In this document: positions 15,921-23,917 of the stretch, one piece after another
How the letters are laid out: every line of letters starts with the position of its first letter
Position numbering within the stretch: the stretch's first letter is position 1
NCBI GenBank assembly: GCA_016124425.1
Contig: WGNT01000190.1
Coordinates: 1 to 34,221, forward strand
DNA length: 34,221 nucleotides
Source of the DNA: Cytophagales bacterium
Lineage (GTDB): Bacteria; Bacteroidota; Bacteroidia; Cytophagales; Cyclobacteriaceae
Reading direction: 5' to 3'
The notes under the pieces: generated by a model
Told to the model about the DNA's origin: nothing
What the model saw: the letters and a program-made list of their open reading frames with translations, nothing else
Databases searched by the model: none
Translations under genes and position numbers: made by a program

Positions 15921-16883
15921 ATGATACTTAGTGGGTTATTGTTATTAGTGGGGTTTGTAATCTTAGTTTTCGGGGCGGAAAAACTCGTAGAAGCTGCTTC
16001 GTCGCTTGCTTCGCAATTTGGGATCTCCCAATTGGTGATTGGCCTTACGATTGTGGCATTTGGGACTTCGGCACCAGAAATGGTCGTTAACGTTTTCGCT
16101 TCCATTAGTGGCTCTTCACAGATGGTATTGGGGAATGTTTTGGGAAGTAATGTTTTTAATGTCTTGGCTATACTTGGGATTTCAGCATTAATTTTGCCCT
16201 TACAAGTAAAAACTAACACAACTTGGATTGAAATTCCCTTAAGCTTCTTGGCAGCCGTTTTGGTGCTTGTACTTGTAAGTGATGTATGGCTCAGCAATTT
16301 GGTCCAAAACAGCGTGACAAAGGGAGACGGTATCGTCTTACTCCTGTTTTTTACCGTTTTCTTAGTGTATAACATTACCGTCTCAAAAAATCCGACCGAA
16401 AGTGGCGATGAAGTAGAGATCGTGCCCTATTCAGCGAAGATGGCTATTGTATGGATACTCGTTGGACTGACCGGACTTATCATTGGTGGAAAGCTAATTG
16501 TTGATAATGCAGTTTTTATAGCCGAAGAAATGGGGCTTTCCCAACGGGTAATTGGATTAACCATCGTATCAATTGGGACTTCTTTACCTGAACTAGCGAC
16601 TTCCATTGCTGCCGTTCGCAAGAAAAAAGTTGACATAGCGATAGGAAATGTAGTGGGATCCAATATCTTCAATATCTTTTTTATACTGGGTGTTTCCGCC
16701 GTTATCAATCCAGTAGCTGTCGTAAGTGCGAATTTTCTGGATATTCTGATTAATATCATTGCCGGCTTCCTTTTGTTTGTTTTTGTGTTTACCGGAAAAG
16801 GAAGGGTCCTCGGACGTTGGGAGGGAGGCATTTTTATTGTTTTCTACCTCGCTTACATTACCATGCTTGTCATCATGGCATAA
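15921..16883 (+). CDS. calcium/sodium antiporter (CaCA family, YrbG-like)
   Basis: Inner-membrane cation exchanger that swaps Na+ or H+ for Ca2+. The protein is hydrophobic along its 320 residues with about ten membrane segments and two homologous halves of opposite topology. Each half carries the alpha-repeat motif with its cation-binding acidic residue: GTSAPE (48-53) with GNVLGSNVFN (71-80), and GTSLPE (219-224) with GNVVGSNIFN (242-251). A short charged loop (about 155-172) separates the halves. The length is normal for the YrbG group. It is followed two bases after the stop codon by a strong hairpin. Ion selectivity is inferred from the family. Confidence 0.93.
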   Translation: MILSGLLLLVGFVILVFGAEKLVEAASSLASQFGISQLVIGLTIVAFGTSAPEMVVNVFASISGSSQMVLGNVLGSNVFNVLAILGISALILPLQVKTNTTWIEIPLSFLAAVLVLVLVSDVWLSNLVQNSVTKGDGIVLLLFFTVFLVYNITVSKNPTESGDEVEIVPYSAKMAIVWILVGLTGLIIGGKLIVDNAVFIAEEMGLSQRVIGLTIVSIGTSLPELATSIAAVRKKKVDIAIGNVVGSNIFNIFFILGVSAVINPVAVVSANFLDILINIIAGFLLFVFVFTGKGRVLGRWEGGIFIVFYLAYITMLVIMA

Positions 16884-16911
16884 AAAAAGCCCACCTGCAA
16901 AGGTGGGCTTT
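16882..16911. terminator. bidirectional rho-independent terminator
   Basis: AAAGCCCACCT (16886-16896) and AGGTGGGCTTT (16901-16911) form an 11-bp stem capped by a GCAA tetraloop. The minus strand has a seven-T tail, so it mainly terminates the small lipoprotein gene; it can also stop plus-strand transcription from the exchanger. Confidence 0.88.
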
Positions 16912-16934
16912 GATTCTGGGTCTTTTTCTAAATG

Positions 16935-17144
16935 TTAATTCACAGCTTCAGCAGCAGGTTCTACAACTGTACTGTCTTCAATCTCTCCTTCGATTAACTC
17001 CTCAGATGGAACTTCTTCCACAGCTGGAGTTTCTTCGATAATGGTTTCGATTGGTTCAGAAGATTCCTCTTCAGTTTTTTTCTGGCCGCAAGAGGCAACT
17101 ACCATGGCTGCGGCGATCATCATCGCAAAGATGCTTGTTTTCAT
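16935..17144 (-). CDS. small, very acidic lipoprotein
   Basis: A 69-residue lipoprotein. MKTSIFAMMIAAAMVVASC is a lipoprotein signal peptide with lipobox VASC and the lipidated cysteine at 19. The mature 51 residues contain about 16 glutamates, two lysines and no aromatic residue, so it is expected to be disordered and highly negative. A longer upstream frame with an alternative start exists, but the signal peptide fixes the ATG at 17144. A -7 element TATATTTG lies about 40 bp upstream and a strong terminator follows, so it is an independent gene. Function is unknown; possible roles include cation binding at the envelope near the Ca2+/Na+ exchanger, which is only a guess. Confidence 0.8.
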   Translation of the reverse strand: MKTSIFAMMIAAAMVVASCGQKKTEEESSEPIETIIEETPAVEEVPSEELIEGEIEDSTVVEPAAEAVN

Positions 17145-17182
17145 TGTTTTTTTACTGTTGTTTAATGTCCACTTAGACGATG

Positions 17183-17190
17183 CAAATATA
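17183..17190 (-). promoter_or_regulatory. -7 element TATATTTG before the acidic lipoprotein gene
   Basis: Minus-strand TATATTTG fits TAnnTTTG, with about 38 bp between it and the ATG at 17144. The -33 element is not clear. Confidence 0.5.
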
Positions 17191-17401
17191 CAGAAATTCG
17201 GATCAAAAAAATATAAACGGTAAAATATAAGGTTAAAATGGAAAATATTTTTTTTAGCGGCAGGTCCCGTTGTTGCTCCTTCCTTTTGTTGGCACATGTA
17301 GGCTACGGATTAGACTTCATTTTCACAATCACGAACGACAATTTTTAGCTAATTCAAGCCATTGGCAGTGTTTTTTGTTCTAATATTCAATACCTTCCCA
17401 C

Positions 17402-18772
17402 ATGATGATTCCATTGAATAAAATTTTGGTGTTCGGTATGATAGTGTCAATAACTGGCGTCACAGAATCACTCTATGGACAACATGTCACTATCCCTTTG
17501 TTGGAAGCGGTTGAGCTACAGTTTTTGGAGGATATGACGAAAGATGTCCTGAATGAGTCAAGGATATTGCCTCACCAATTTGTTTCAGAGACATTTGGTT
17601 CTAACCTTTCAGGAGGTACGCTAATTCGCCCGGGTGGTAAAAATGCCTATCCATCTTTTTGGATAAGGGATTATGCGATGTCTTTAGAGACTGGAATGGT
17701 GACAGATGAGGAGCAGCTTCACATGCTTACATTGACGGCGACCACGCAATCAGATAGGACTTGGATAACGAAAGCCGGTGGGTTGGTGCCATTTGGCGCT
17801 ATTGCTGACCATATCCGGATTGACACGTCAGAGCCAATTTACTACCCCGGTACGTATAGTTTTGATGCACAAGGCACACCTGAATGGGGAGTCACGCCAC
17901 CCTATTGTGATCAATACTTTTTTATCCATATGGCTTATCATTATGTCCTAAGTACGGGAAATGCCGAAATTCTTAGGCGCCGGTTTAACGGAATACCATT
18001 GATTGATCGTCTGAGGGTTGCCTTTGCGGTTCCCCCAGCTCTCGCTGGGACGGAACTTGTTCATACCACGGAGCAAATTCGCGGTGTTGATTTCGGGTTT
18101 CGGGATGCGGTGACGCTTACTGGAAGCTTGAGCTTTCCGTCTATCCTAAAGTACAGGGCTGCCTTAGAACTGGCGGACCTTTTCAGGTTGCTAGAAAGCA
18201 CAGAGACCGCTCAATATTCAGCCATTGCCGATGCGTTAAAAGAAGATATACCGCGTATTTTCCAACATAGCAGCGGACTTCTGCTAGCGTCTACGGGAAA
18301 AAGTAGTCAGCCGGATGTTTGGGCTACTGCTTTGGCCATTTACTTTGGGATCTTGGCAGGGGAAGATCTTCGCAACGCCTGCGCAGGTCTTTTATACGGC
18401 TATGAATCCGGCTATCTCAGTTATAAAGGAAATATACGCCACCTGTTAACCATCCATGACCACAATGATTCGACTGCTTGGGAAGTATCGATGGTGCCAA
18501 AAAACAACTACCAAAACGGAGCCTATTGGGGCACACCCACCGGGTGGGTATGCTTTGCACTTAGCCATATCGATAGCTCTGCAGCCAAGAAGCTAGCCAA
18601 AGAGTATATTGCGCATCTAATCGAGGCTGATTTTCGAAAAGGAGGGGGTAATGGGGCTCCTTATGAATGTCTGAATATGGAGGGTTACACCCAAAACCCG
18701 ATTTATTTGACCTCAGTTTCAGTCCCGTTGATCGCGTTTAAGAAAATGCTCCTTTTGGCGGATGAAAAGTGA
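17402..18772 (+). CDS. exported protein resembling six-hairpin (alpha/alpha barrel) glycosidases
   Basis: A 456-residue protein with an N-terminal hydrophobic signal (residues 6-26, ending SLYGQ). The rest looks like an alpha/alpha-toroid glycosidase: SFWIRDYAMSLETGM (85-99) resembles the substrate-binding helix pair of six-hairpin enzymes, followed by TPPYCDQYFFIHMAYHYVL, then KYRAALELADLFRLL, DVWATALAIYFGIL and YQNGAYWGTPTGWVCFALS, each with the spacing of barrel helices. Acidic candidates for catalysis include D90, and the Glu in AWEVSMVPKNN. The exact glycoside hydrolase family is not recognised, and no polysaccharide utilisation genes lie beside it. It probably acts in the periplasm or outside the cell. 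It converges with folA. The start may be either of two adjacent ATGs (17402 or 17405). Confidence 0.65.
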   Translation: MMIPLNKILVFGMIVSITGVTESLYGQHVTIPLLEAVELQFLEDMTKDVLNESRILPHQFVSETFGSNLSGGTLIRPGGKNAYPSFWIRDYAMSLETGMVTDEEQLHMLTLTATTQSDRTWITKAGGLVPFGAIADHIRIDTSEPIYYPGTYSFDAQGTPEWGVTPPYCDQYFFIHMAYHYVLSTGNAEILRRRFNGIPLIDRLRVAFAVPPALAGTELVHTTEQIRGVDFGFRDAVTLTGSLSFPSILKYRAALELADLFRLLESTETAQYSAIADALKEDIPRIFQHSSGLLLASTGKSSQPDVWATALAIYFGILAGEDLRNACAGLLYGYESGYLSYKGNIRHLLTIHDHNDSTAWEVSMVPKNNYQNGAYWGTPTGWVCFALSHIDSSAAKKLAKEYIAHLIEADFRKGGGNGAPYECLNMEGYTQNPIYLTSVSVPLIAFKKMLLLADEK

Positions 18773-18888
18773 TTGTGCTAGACACTAGTGATCTGTTTGT
18801 TGGCGTCAGCTTCATCATTGTGACATGCAGCATTACTGTGTTTTGGTACAACGAACACAGAAACATGCCGTTACACGCGGATTGATCT

Positions 18889-19431
18889 CTAAGTGAGCGG
18901 AAGCGGCGTACCATTTTGGTGTTTTTGAAGCGGCGTCTTGCGGACGTATACCACGAAATCCAGGTCATACTGGTCTGATGTTTCCCGCTTATCGACTTTA
19001 ACCCGCGATTTTTCAGTCCACTCTCCATCATCAATCGTCGGAAAGAAGGTATCGGCATCCGGGTTGGCATGTACTTCGGTGACAATCAACTCGTCTGCAA
19101 GCGGAAGAGCTAAGGTATAAATCTCGGCGCCTCCTAAAATAAATATTTTCTTCTGATCTTCTTCCAGCGCAATTTTGAATGCGTCTTCAAGCTTTTGAAC
19201 CGCATAATGGCCTGCAGGAGGACTATAACCTTCTCGTCTGGTCAAAATTATATGTTTTCTACTGGGAAGGGGTTTCCCCAAACTTTCAAAGGTTTTCCGG
19301 CCCATAATAACATGGTGGCCGGTGGTAGTTTGTTTGAAATGTTTTAAGTCGGAAGGTAAATGCCATGGCAATTTGTTGTCAATGCCGATGGCGTTATTTG
19401 TTGCTTTGGCTACTATTATACTAATAATCAA
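18889..19431 (-). CDS. folA: dihydrofolate reductase
   Basis: Reduces dihydrofolate to tetrahydrofolate with NADPH, needed for thymidylate, purine and methionine synthesis. Typical features are IISIIVAKATNNAIGIDNKL at the N-terminus, W23 and the catalytic D28 in LPWHLPSDLKHFK, the NADPH loop VIMGRKTFESLG (41-52), and IFILGGAEIY near the C-terminal half. The length of 180 is slightly above the usual 160-170, owing to a short extra C-terminal tail. The start codon is TTG: no ATG exists upstream in frame before a stop, and the first residues already belong to the first strand. It follows the DUF4412-like gene by 38 bp and is probably co-transcribed. The usual partner thymidylate synthase is not in the window. 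Confidence 0.95.
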   Translation of the reverse strand: MIISIIVAKATNNAIGIDNKLPWHLPSDLKHFKQTTTGHHVIMGRKTFESLGKPLPSRKHIILTRREGYSPPAGHYAVQKLEDAFKIALEEDQKKIFILGGAEIYTLALPLADELIVTEVHANPDADTFFPTIDDGEWTEKSRVKVDKRETSDQYDLDFVVYVRKTPLQKHQNGTPLPLT

Positions 19432-19469
19432 TTTTTTATCTTTAATGACCTGACTTGCTATTGAATGAG

Positions 19470-20399
19470 CTACTTTGTGTTTTTCATAACATTAGGGTAG
19501 GACTCCATGTCGAAGGTATTTGATTTATCTTCATCAATGTTTATCATCCTGAGTGAGGTGCTTGAGTCGTCCTCTTTGCTCGTAACGGTCATTTCCATTA
19601 CGTTTCCTTCTGGGAAATTATTGAAACCCTGGTGATTTTGCGTCCGCATGCGTTGCGAAATAAAAGGACTACTTTGACCCCAAAAGGTGTTCAGGCCCAC
19701 TATCGGCGTTGTGCTTATCCAATATACCGCTTCCATTTCTTCGCTTTTGCCAATGTATTCTTCACAGGAATAACCCAAAATGGTTTTAGTATTGCCGGTT
19801 TTTTCAAATTGTATATCCTTCCACTCAACGGATTCTTCCGGTTCTGCCACACTACTTTCTTCCATCATTTTTTGCCAATCCAATCCAAAGGCCATGCTGG
19901 ATTTTCCCTCTTCGTTTTCTACGAGCATGATGGTCGCATTATTTTTAAAGTCAAATATCATGACCGTCTTTTCTTTGGAATTCTTTGCCCCTTCACGGAA
20001 CTCCATTCCCGTAAATAGGTCGTTGTCGCTGAGATAAGATATGACGAATACGGGATCCTCCGACTTCCCTTTTTCGTCTGTTGCTACCAATTCCAATTCG
20101 GCCAATCCCTTAAAGGCATAGGAAGATTCGGTATTGACGTTCATATTCACGGACTCCATGATTTTGCCGAAGTCATACGTACCGCTAGTTCCTGAAGGGC
20201 CCGAATAAAGATTCCCGAAAGCCTTTTCAAATTGCTTTTGAGTGGCTTTTTCCACTTCGCTTACTACCCGCCTTTCCACAGCCCTTGCTACGCCTTCCTC
20301 TGCGGCATTTTTTAGCCTTCGTAACAATTGTGCCTCAACAGAGAGTGGGGTGACAACCATAGTTGTTGTGACGAAAAAAATAGTTAGTAAAATTTTCAT
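19470..20399 (-). CDS. exported DUF4412-like protein of unknown function
   Basis: A 309-residue exported protein. MKILLTIFFVTTTMVVTPLS with VEAQ forms a Sec signal peptide. A charged helical segment follows (LLRRLKNAAEEGVARAVERR, then VEKATQKQFEKAF), and the rest is beta-rich with repeated strands: AFKGLAELELVATDE, VMIFDFKNNATIMLVENEEG, and TKTILGYSCEEYIG, close to the DUF4412 pattern of a conserved GYxCxxY segment. YWISTTPIVG and NVMEMTVTSKEDD lie near the end. Role is unknown; DUF4412 proteins are periplasmic or outer-membrane-associated in Bacteroidetes. The ATG at 20399 is chosen over a TTG two codons earlier. It has its own -7 element and probably leads into folA. Confidence 0.75.
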   Translation of the reverse strand: MKILLTIFFVTTTMVVTPLSVEAQLLRRLKNAAEEGVARAVERRVVSEVEKATQKQFEKAFGNLYSGPSGTSGTYDFGKIMESVNMNVNTESSYAFKGLAELELVATDEKGKSEDPVFVISYLSDNDLFTGMEFREGAKNSKEKTVMIFDFKNNATIMLVENEEGKSSMAFGLDWQKMMEESSVAEPEESVEWKDIQFEKTGNTKTILGYSCEEYIGKSEEMEAVYWISTTPIVGLNTFWGQSSPFISQRMRTQNHQGFNNFPEGNVMEMTVTSKEDDSSTSLRMINIDEDKSNTFDMESYPNVMKNTK

Positions 20400-20437
20400 T
20401 GTCAATTTTTTTAAACGCGACGAATAGTTAAAGTTAT

Positions 20438-20445
20438 CAAATTTA
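20438..20445 (-). promoter_or_regulatory. -7 element TAAATTTG before the DUF4412-like gene
   Basis: Minus-strand TAAATTTG fits TAnnTTTG and lies about 38 bp before the ATG at 20399. No good -33 match is seen. Confidence 0.45.
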
Positions 20446-20491
20446 CTCCAAACTCCAAAAGAACCGTTTAAATATATAAAAACGCACTTTA

Positions 20492-21415
20492 TTATATTTC
20501 CAAGATGTATTCTAAGATGCCGGCATTTTTCCCTTTTGGGCGGGTGACAAGCAGTGGAAAGGCATCATTCATTTGGATTAGCCGCTCTGCCATACTTCCT
20601 ATAAAAAGTGCCGTAGCTGCCGTCCTGCCTTTGGCACCGATGATAATGCCGTCTGCTTCGATCTTTTTTGCCATCTGCAGGATGTCTTCTACAGGATCAT
20701 CGTCTTCATCCTTCGTATACAGCGGAGTAATCTTGATTCCCTTTGTATCTATTTTCCGGATAAACTTTTTATAGTTGATCTCTGCATGTGTCTGCATAAT
20801 GGAGGCGAATTCTTCATAGGTTTTTCCGGTAAAATGGTATCCAGAAGGTACGGTGAACACGTTTTGGCAGATGATATCCACTTTGTTTCCGTTTTTTTCC
20901 GCGATGGTAATCGCTTCTTCCATTGCATCCCTCGAGTAATCAGAAAAATCACTTGGCACCAGTAGGCGCTTGATTTTCGGTTTGCTGTTCTCTGGTACTA
21001 TCAGTAGGGAACAGCTGGCACGTCGTGCTAGCCGTTGAGAAATGACGCCTGTACCAGGAAGACTTACCTTCCTTCCCACCAAGATCATATCCACCGACTT
21101 TTCGTGCGCAAGCTTAAGCAGTTTTTTCGACAGTTGGCCCTCTTTCACCACGAAGGAAAATTCCACATCCCCTTTTTTGCCAAAATGTTCCTCCACAGTC
21201 TGCTTCATTTGGGACTTCCTCTCTTCAATCATTCCCTCAATTAGATTTGGAAACTCATTTAATACTTCTTTTGGGATGCTTAGATTCCGAATGACGTTGG
21301 TAAAGTATATCTTTTTCGATTGATTGGTCTCTGATATAAATGATGCAAACCTCACCAAGGTTTCATCCATTGGGGTTTGATCCAAGCATACGATAAGTTT
21401 TCTGATTTGATACAT
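20492..21415 (-). CDS. second tandem-domain universal stress protein (UspA family)
   Basis: Cytoplasmic stress protein of 307 residues with two Usp domains (about 1-141 and 147-307). Here the C-terminal domain has the intact ATP signature G-2x-G-9x-G-S: GAKG at 260-263 and GS at 273-274. The N-terminal one is altered (GRKVSLPGTGVISQRL, too short a loop). The Usp at 1518-2342 has the reverse arrangement. RLLVPSDFSDYSRDAM (150-165) marks the start of the second domain. It lies just upstream of the DUF4412-like gene (92 bp, separate -7 element), and divergent from the candidate 6S-like RNA. The inducing condition is unknown. Confidence 0.9.
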   Translation of the reverse strand: MYQIRKLIVCLDQTPMDETLVRFASFISETNQSKKIYFTNVIRNLSIPKEVLNEFPNLIEGMIEERKSQMKQTVEEHFGKKGDVEFSFVVKEGQLSKKLLKLAHEKSVDMILVGRKVSLPGTGVISQRLARRASCSLLIVPENSKPKIKRLLVPSDFSDYSRDAMEEAITIAEKNGNKVDIICQNVFTVPSGYHFTGKTYEEFASIMQTHAEINYKKFIRKIDTKGIKITPLYTKDEDDDPVEDILQMAKKIEADGIIIGAKGRTAATALFIGSMAERLIQMNDAFPLLVTRPKGKNAGILEYILEI

Positions 21416-21722
21416 CTTTTACTGTCTTCTTGTTGTATGTTCCTTGCTTACTGAATCACAAAATAATAGGTTAAAAATCTGATTAGTTTACAATTTATAG
21501 TATTTCATCAGTTATCCAAAGGAATATGTTTCCGATACCCAGATTAAGCTGTTGAATTGCTTTACATCCATTCAGTGTTGGCTGCCACGGACTAAATCGA
21601 CCATTTGTTTTTATTTTTGCAAAAAATATTTCACCCGTTTGCTTCTTTCGTAGGATTTATATTGAATTTGGTAAGTTTGTGAATTGCGTGCCCGATAGTT
21701 TTAATTTTTTGGTATCTAATTG
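21416..21722. other. non-coding upstream region between usp gene and structured RNA
   Basis: No reading frame is supported here. A plus-strand TATTTTTG at 21612-21619 fits TAnnTTTG and could start a longer form of the RNA; it sits in the near-palindromic TATTTTTGCAAAAAATA. No minus-strand promoter for the usp gene was found with the consensus. Confidence 0.4.
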
Positions 21723-21730
21723 TATCTTTG
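21723..21730 (+). promoter_or_regulatory. -7 element TATCTTTG of the structured RNA
   Basis: TATCTTTG fits TAnnTTTG and ends four bases before the 5' arm of the RNA closing stem (21735), the position expected for a transcription start. No TTG lies at the usual -33 distance. Confidence 0.55.
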
Positions 21731-21734
21731 TAGC

Positions 21735-21939
21735 GGGTTCGGATCTACGACATGTTCAAACTTCACAATTTAATTAAAATGCCGAGTGAAGCTCTTTTTC
21801 AAAACCAGGCCTCATCCATGTTCATTCATGAATATGGACCTTGCTTCTAAGGAAGCGGGTTAACAGTGGAAGGTTGCGATTTCGGAGCAGCTCAAATCTT
21901 GTTATACCGGAGGTTTGTAACACTCCACGGTCCGGACTC
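21735..21939 (+). ncRNA. structured non-coding RNA, 6S RNA (SsrS)-like candidate
   Basis: A ~205-nt RNA with closed ends. GGGTTCGGATC (21735-21745) pairs along all 11 bases with GGTCCGGACTC (21929-21939), counting G-U pairs. After an internal loop, GTTCAAAC (21754-21761) pairs with GTTTGTAAC (21913-21921) with one bulge. A large open central region follows, and a terminal hairpin forms at 21816-21837 (CCATGTTC with GAATATGG). Long rod, open central bubble and terminal stem-loop, of about 200 nt, is the 6S RNA plan; 6S RNA binds RNA polymerase holoenzyme. A -7 element sits in front, a strong terminator follows at 21948, and no plus-strand gene lies downstream, so it is not a riboswitch leader. 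Family membership is not proven. Confidence 0.6.
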
Positions 21940-21947
21940 AATTTAAA

Positions 21948-21987
21948 AAGGAACCTTTTCCGTTACAACGGTAAGGTTCCTTTTTTT
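21948..21987. terminator. strong terminator shared by the ncRNA and the serine gene
   Basis: AAGGAACCTT (21948-21957) pairs perfectly with AAGGTTCCTT (21973-21982); inside, CCGTT (21960-21964) pairs with AACGG (21967-21971). A seven-T run (21981-21987) follows on the plus strand. On the minus strand a five-T run follows, and the serine gene stop codon (21996) lies just before it, so it can terminate both. Confidence 0.88.
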
Positions 21988-21995
21988 GTTAAATG

Positions 21996-23888
21996 CTAAT
22001 AGAGCATTCTAAAGCGAATTGTCCCGTTGACGCTTTTCAGCGCATCAATTACATCCGGGGAATAGGCTTTGTCGATGTCCGTAATGACATATCCGATTTT
22101 TTCATTTGTCTTCAGATATTGACCTACAATGTTTATACTATGGTTGGCAAGAATCTGATTGATTTTCGCCATTACGCCAGGTTCATTTAGGTGGATGTGG
22201 ATCAAACGGTGTGCATCCTGGAGAAAGGGCAGTTGGATGTTAGGGAAATTTACACTGTTGTAGGTATTTCCCGTATTTATGTATTCTATAATTTTTCCAG
22301 GAACAAATTTCGCGATGTTTACCTGCGCCTCAGAGGTGCTTCCACCGATGTGTGGTGTTAGGATGGTATTTGGTAAATTTAACAATTCAGAGGCGAACGG
22401 CTCATCGTTGTTTTTTGGTTCAGAGGGGAACACATCGATCCCGGCACCTGCAAGGTGTCCGCTCTCTAGTGCATCTCGAAGGGCGGGGATTTCGACCACG
22501 TGTCCCCTGCTCAAATTGATCAACAAAGCGCCTTTCTTCATCTTCATGATCCGGTCACGGTTTAGCAACAGGTGGTTTTCACTTCGTCCGTCCACATGCA
22601 GGGATACGATATCACAGGTTTCCAGTAACTCGTCCAGGGAGTCCAGCTTCGTGGCGTTTCCGAGCGCCAGTTTCTCCAACACATCGTAATAATAGACATC
22701 CATTCCGAGATTTTCAGCCAACACAGAAAGCTGTGCGCCGATGTTTCCGTACCCCACGATACCTAGCTTTTTCCCTCTCACCTCAAAGCTTCCCGTAGCT
22801 GACTTATCCCAGACACCCTGATGCATATTGACGCTTTTATCGAAGAGCTTCCTTCGTAAAAAAATGATCTCGGCTATAGCCATTTCCACCACAGAGCGGG
22901 TGTTGCTAAAAGGAGCATTGAATACGGCTATTCCCTTTTCTTGACAGGTCTCCAGATCAATTTGATTGGTGCCTATACAGAAGGCGCCAATGGCCATAAG
23001 CCGTGTAGCATTTTCCAGTACCTTTTTGGTTACTTGCGTCTTTGAGCGGATTCCCAATATGGATATAAACTTGATCTTCTCCGCAAGTTCTTCTTCCGAT
23101 AACGCGGATGATACGACTTCTACGTTGTATCCCTCTTGACGCATCAATTCAACACCTACCGGATGCACATTCTCCAAGAGCAAGACGTTAATCCTGCTTT
23201 TGGGATAAGAAAACTTTTTGTTCATTTTGTTTACGTATAAAATCTCATCTAGACTTGGAGCCACATGGTCTGCTTTTGCCAGTACTTTGGGACGGTTGAC
23301 GTTTTCGGTAAAGGCGTAAAACTTGTTCGCAACCCCTGAAGCTTTAATTTCATAATCGGTATAGCCGTCACCAATCACATAAATGTCGCCTTCTAAATTC
23401 AGACGCTTGATTGTTTCCGGTTTACCGTTGTTTTTTGAGAGCAGGTTTTCCCGATTAAAGTCTATAATGTTTCCGTTTTCGTCATAAATAAACTCATTGG
23501 CGAATACATTTTCTTCCTTGATGCCATACTCTGATACTATCGGGATAATGAAATCTTTGAACCCGTTTGAAATAATGTAGATATCCGCCGCATTTTCCTG
23601 AAAAAACTCCCTGTTTCGCTGAAACGATTTTGACACCTTATTCTTCAATGCTTCTACCAGCGCGGCGATTTGGGGTTTTGTGGCATTTAAAAGTGAGATT
23701 CTTCGTTCAAGGCTCTCACGGAACGTAACGTTTCCCTCCATTCCCTGATCGGTGATATCTTTGATTGCTTGTAGCTTTTCTTCTTTGTTTGGATCTCCCA
23801 TTAAACTGATCTCCCCGAGAATATCAAGGGCTTCCACTTGTGTGAAGGTGCTGTCAAAATCAATAATAAATTTCTTGGTAACGGTCAT
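21996..23888 (-). CDS. serA: phosphoserine phosphatase-like HAD domain fused to D-3-phosphoglycerate dehydrogenase
   Basis: A 630-residue fusion joining the first and last steps of serine synthesis. Residues 1-215 form a SerB-like HAD phosphatase: DFDST (10-14) with nucleophile D10 and acid D12, IISNG with S107, K156, and GDGYTD with D174 and D178. Residues 230-550 form NAD-dependent phosphoglycerate dehydrogenase: GIRSKTQ, the NAD-binding GIVGYGNIG (376-384), and catalytic R461 (LSRG), E490 (FPSEP) and H513 (PHIGGST). Residues 560-630 form an ACT domain (HLNEPGVMAKINQIL), suggesting feedback by serine. SerC, the middle enzyme, is not in the window. Both active sites look intact. An ATG start and a -7 element upstream are seen. 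Confidence 0.93.
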   Translation of the reverse strand: MTVTKKFIIDFDSTFTQVEALDILGEISLMGDPNKEEKLQAIKDITDQGMEGNVTFRESLERRISLLNATKPQIAALVEALKNKVSKSFQRNREFFQENAADIYIISNGFKDFIIPIVSEYGIKEENVFANEFIYDENGNIIDFNRENLLSKNNGKPETIKRLNLEGDIYVIGDGYTDYEIKASGVANKFYAFTENVNRPKVLAKADHVAPSLDEILYVNKMNKKFSYPKSRINVLLLENVHPVGVELMRQEGYNVEVVSSALSEEELAEKIKFISILGIRSKTQVTKKVLENATRLMAIGAFCIGTNQIDLETCQEKGIAVFNAPFSNTRSVVEMAIAEIIFLRRKLFDKSVNMHQGVWDKSATGSFEVRGKKLGIVGYGNIGAQLSVLAENLGMDVYYYDVLEKLALGNATKLDSLDELLETCDIVSLHVDGRSENHLLLNRDRIMKMKKGALLINLSRGHVVEIPALRDALESGHLAGAGIDVFPSEPKNNDEPFASELLNLPNTILTPHIGGSTSEAQVNIAKFVPGKIIEYINTGNTYNSVNFPNIQLPFLQDAHRLIHIHLNEPGVMAKINQILANHSINIVGQYLKTNEKIGYVITDIDKAYSPDVIDALKSVNGTIRFRMLY

Positions 23889-23917
23889 GTCGCGGGTAAA
23901 ATTTTATTTGCAAGCTG

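Noticed and set aside
15890..16375. 161-codon minus-strand frame opposite the Ca2+/Na+ exchanger
   Set aside because: It is the antisense of a hydrophobic gene, giving Ser/Thr/Asn/Pro-rich sequence without any motif.
16935..17297. Longer 120-residue version of the acidic lipoprotein
   Set aside because: The extra N-terminal 51 residues come from A/T-rich promoter DNA and would hide the signal peptide.
21735..21939. Riboswitch or leader controlling a downstream gene
   Set aside because: The next gene on the plus strand is not in reach: the serine gene lies on the other strand, and a strong terminator closes the RNA.
22279..22689. 136-codon plus-strand frame inside the SerB-SerA gene
   Set aside because: It is antisense to a clear, conserved dehydrogenase domain and has no recognisable features.
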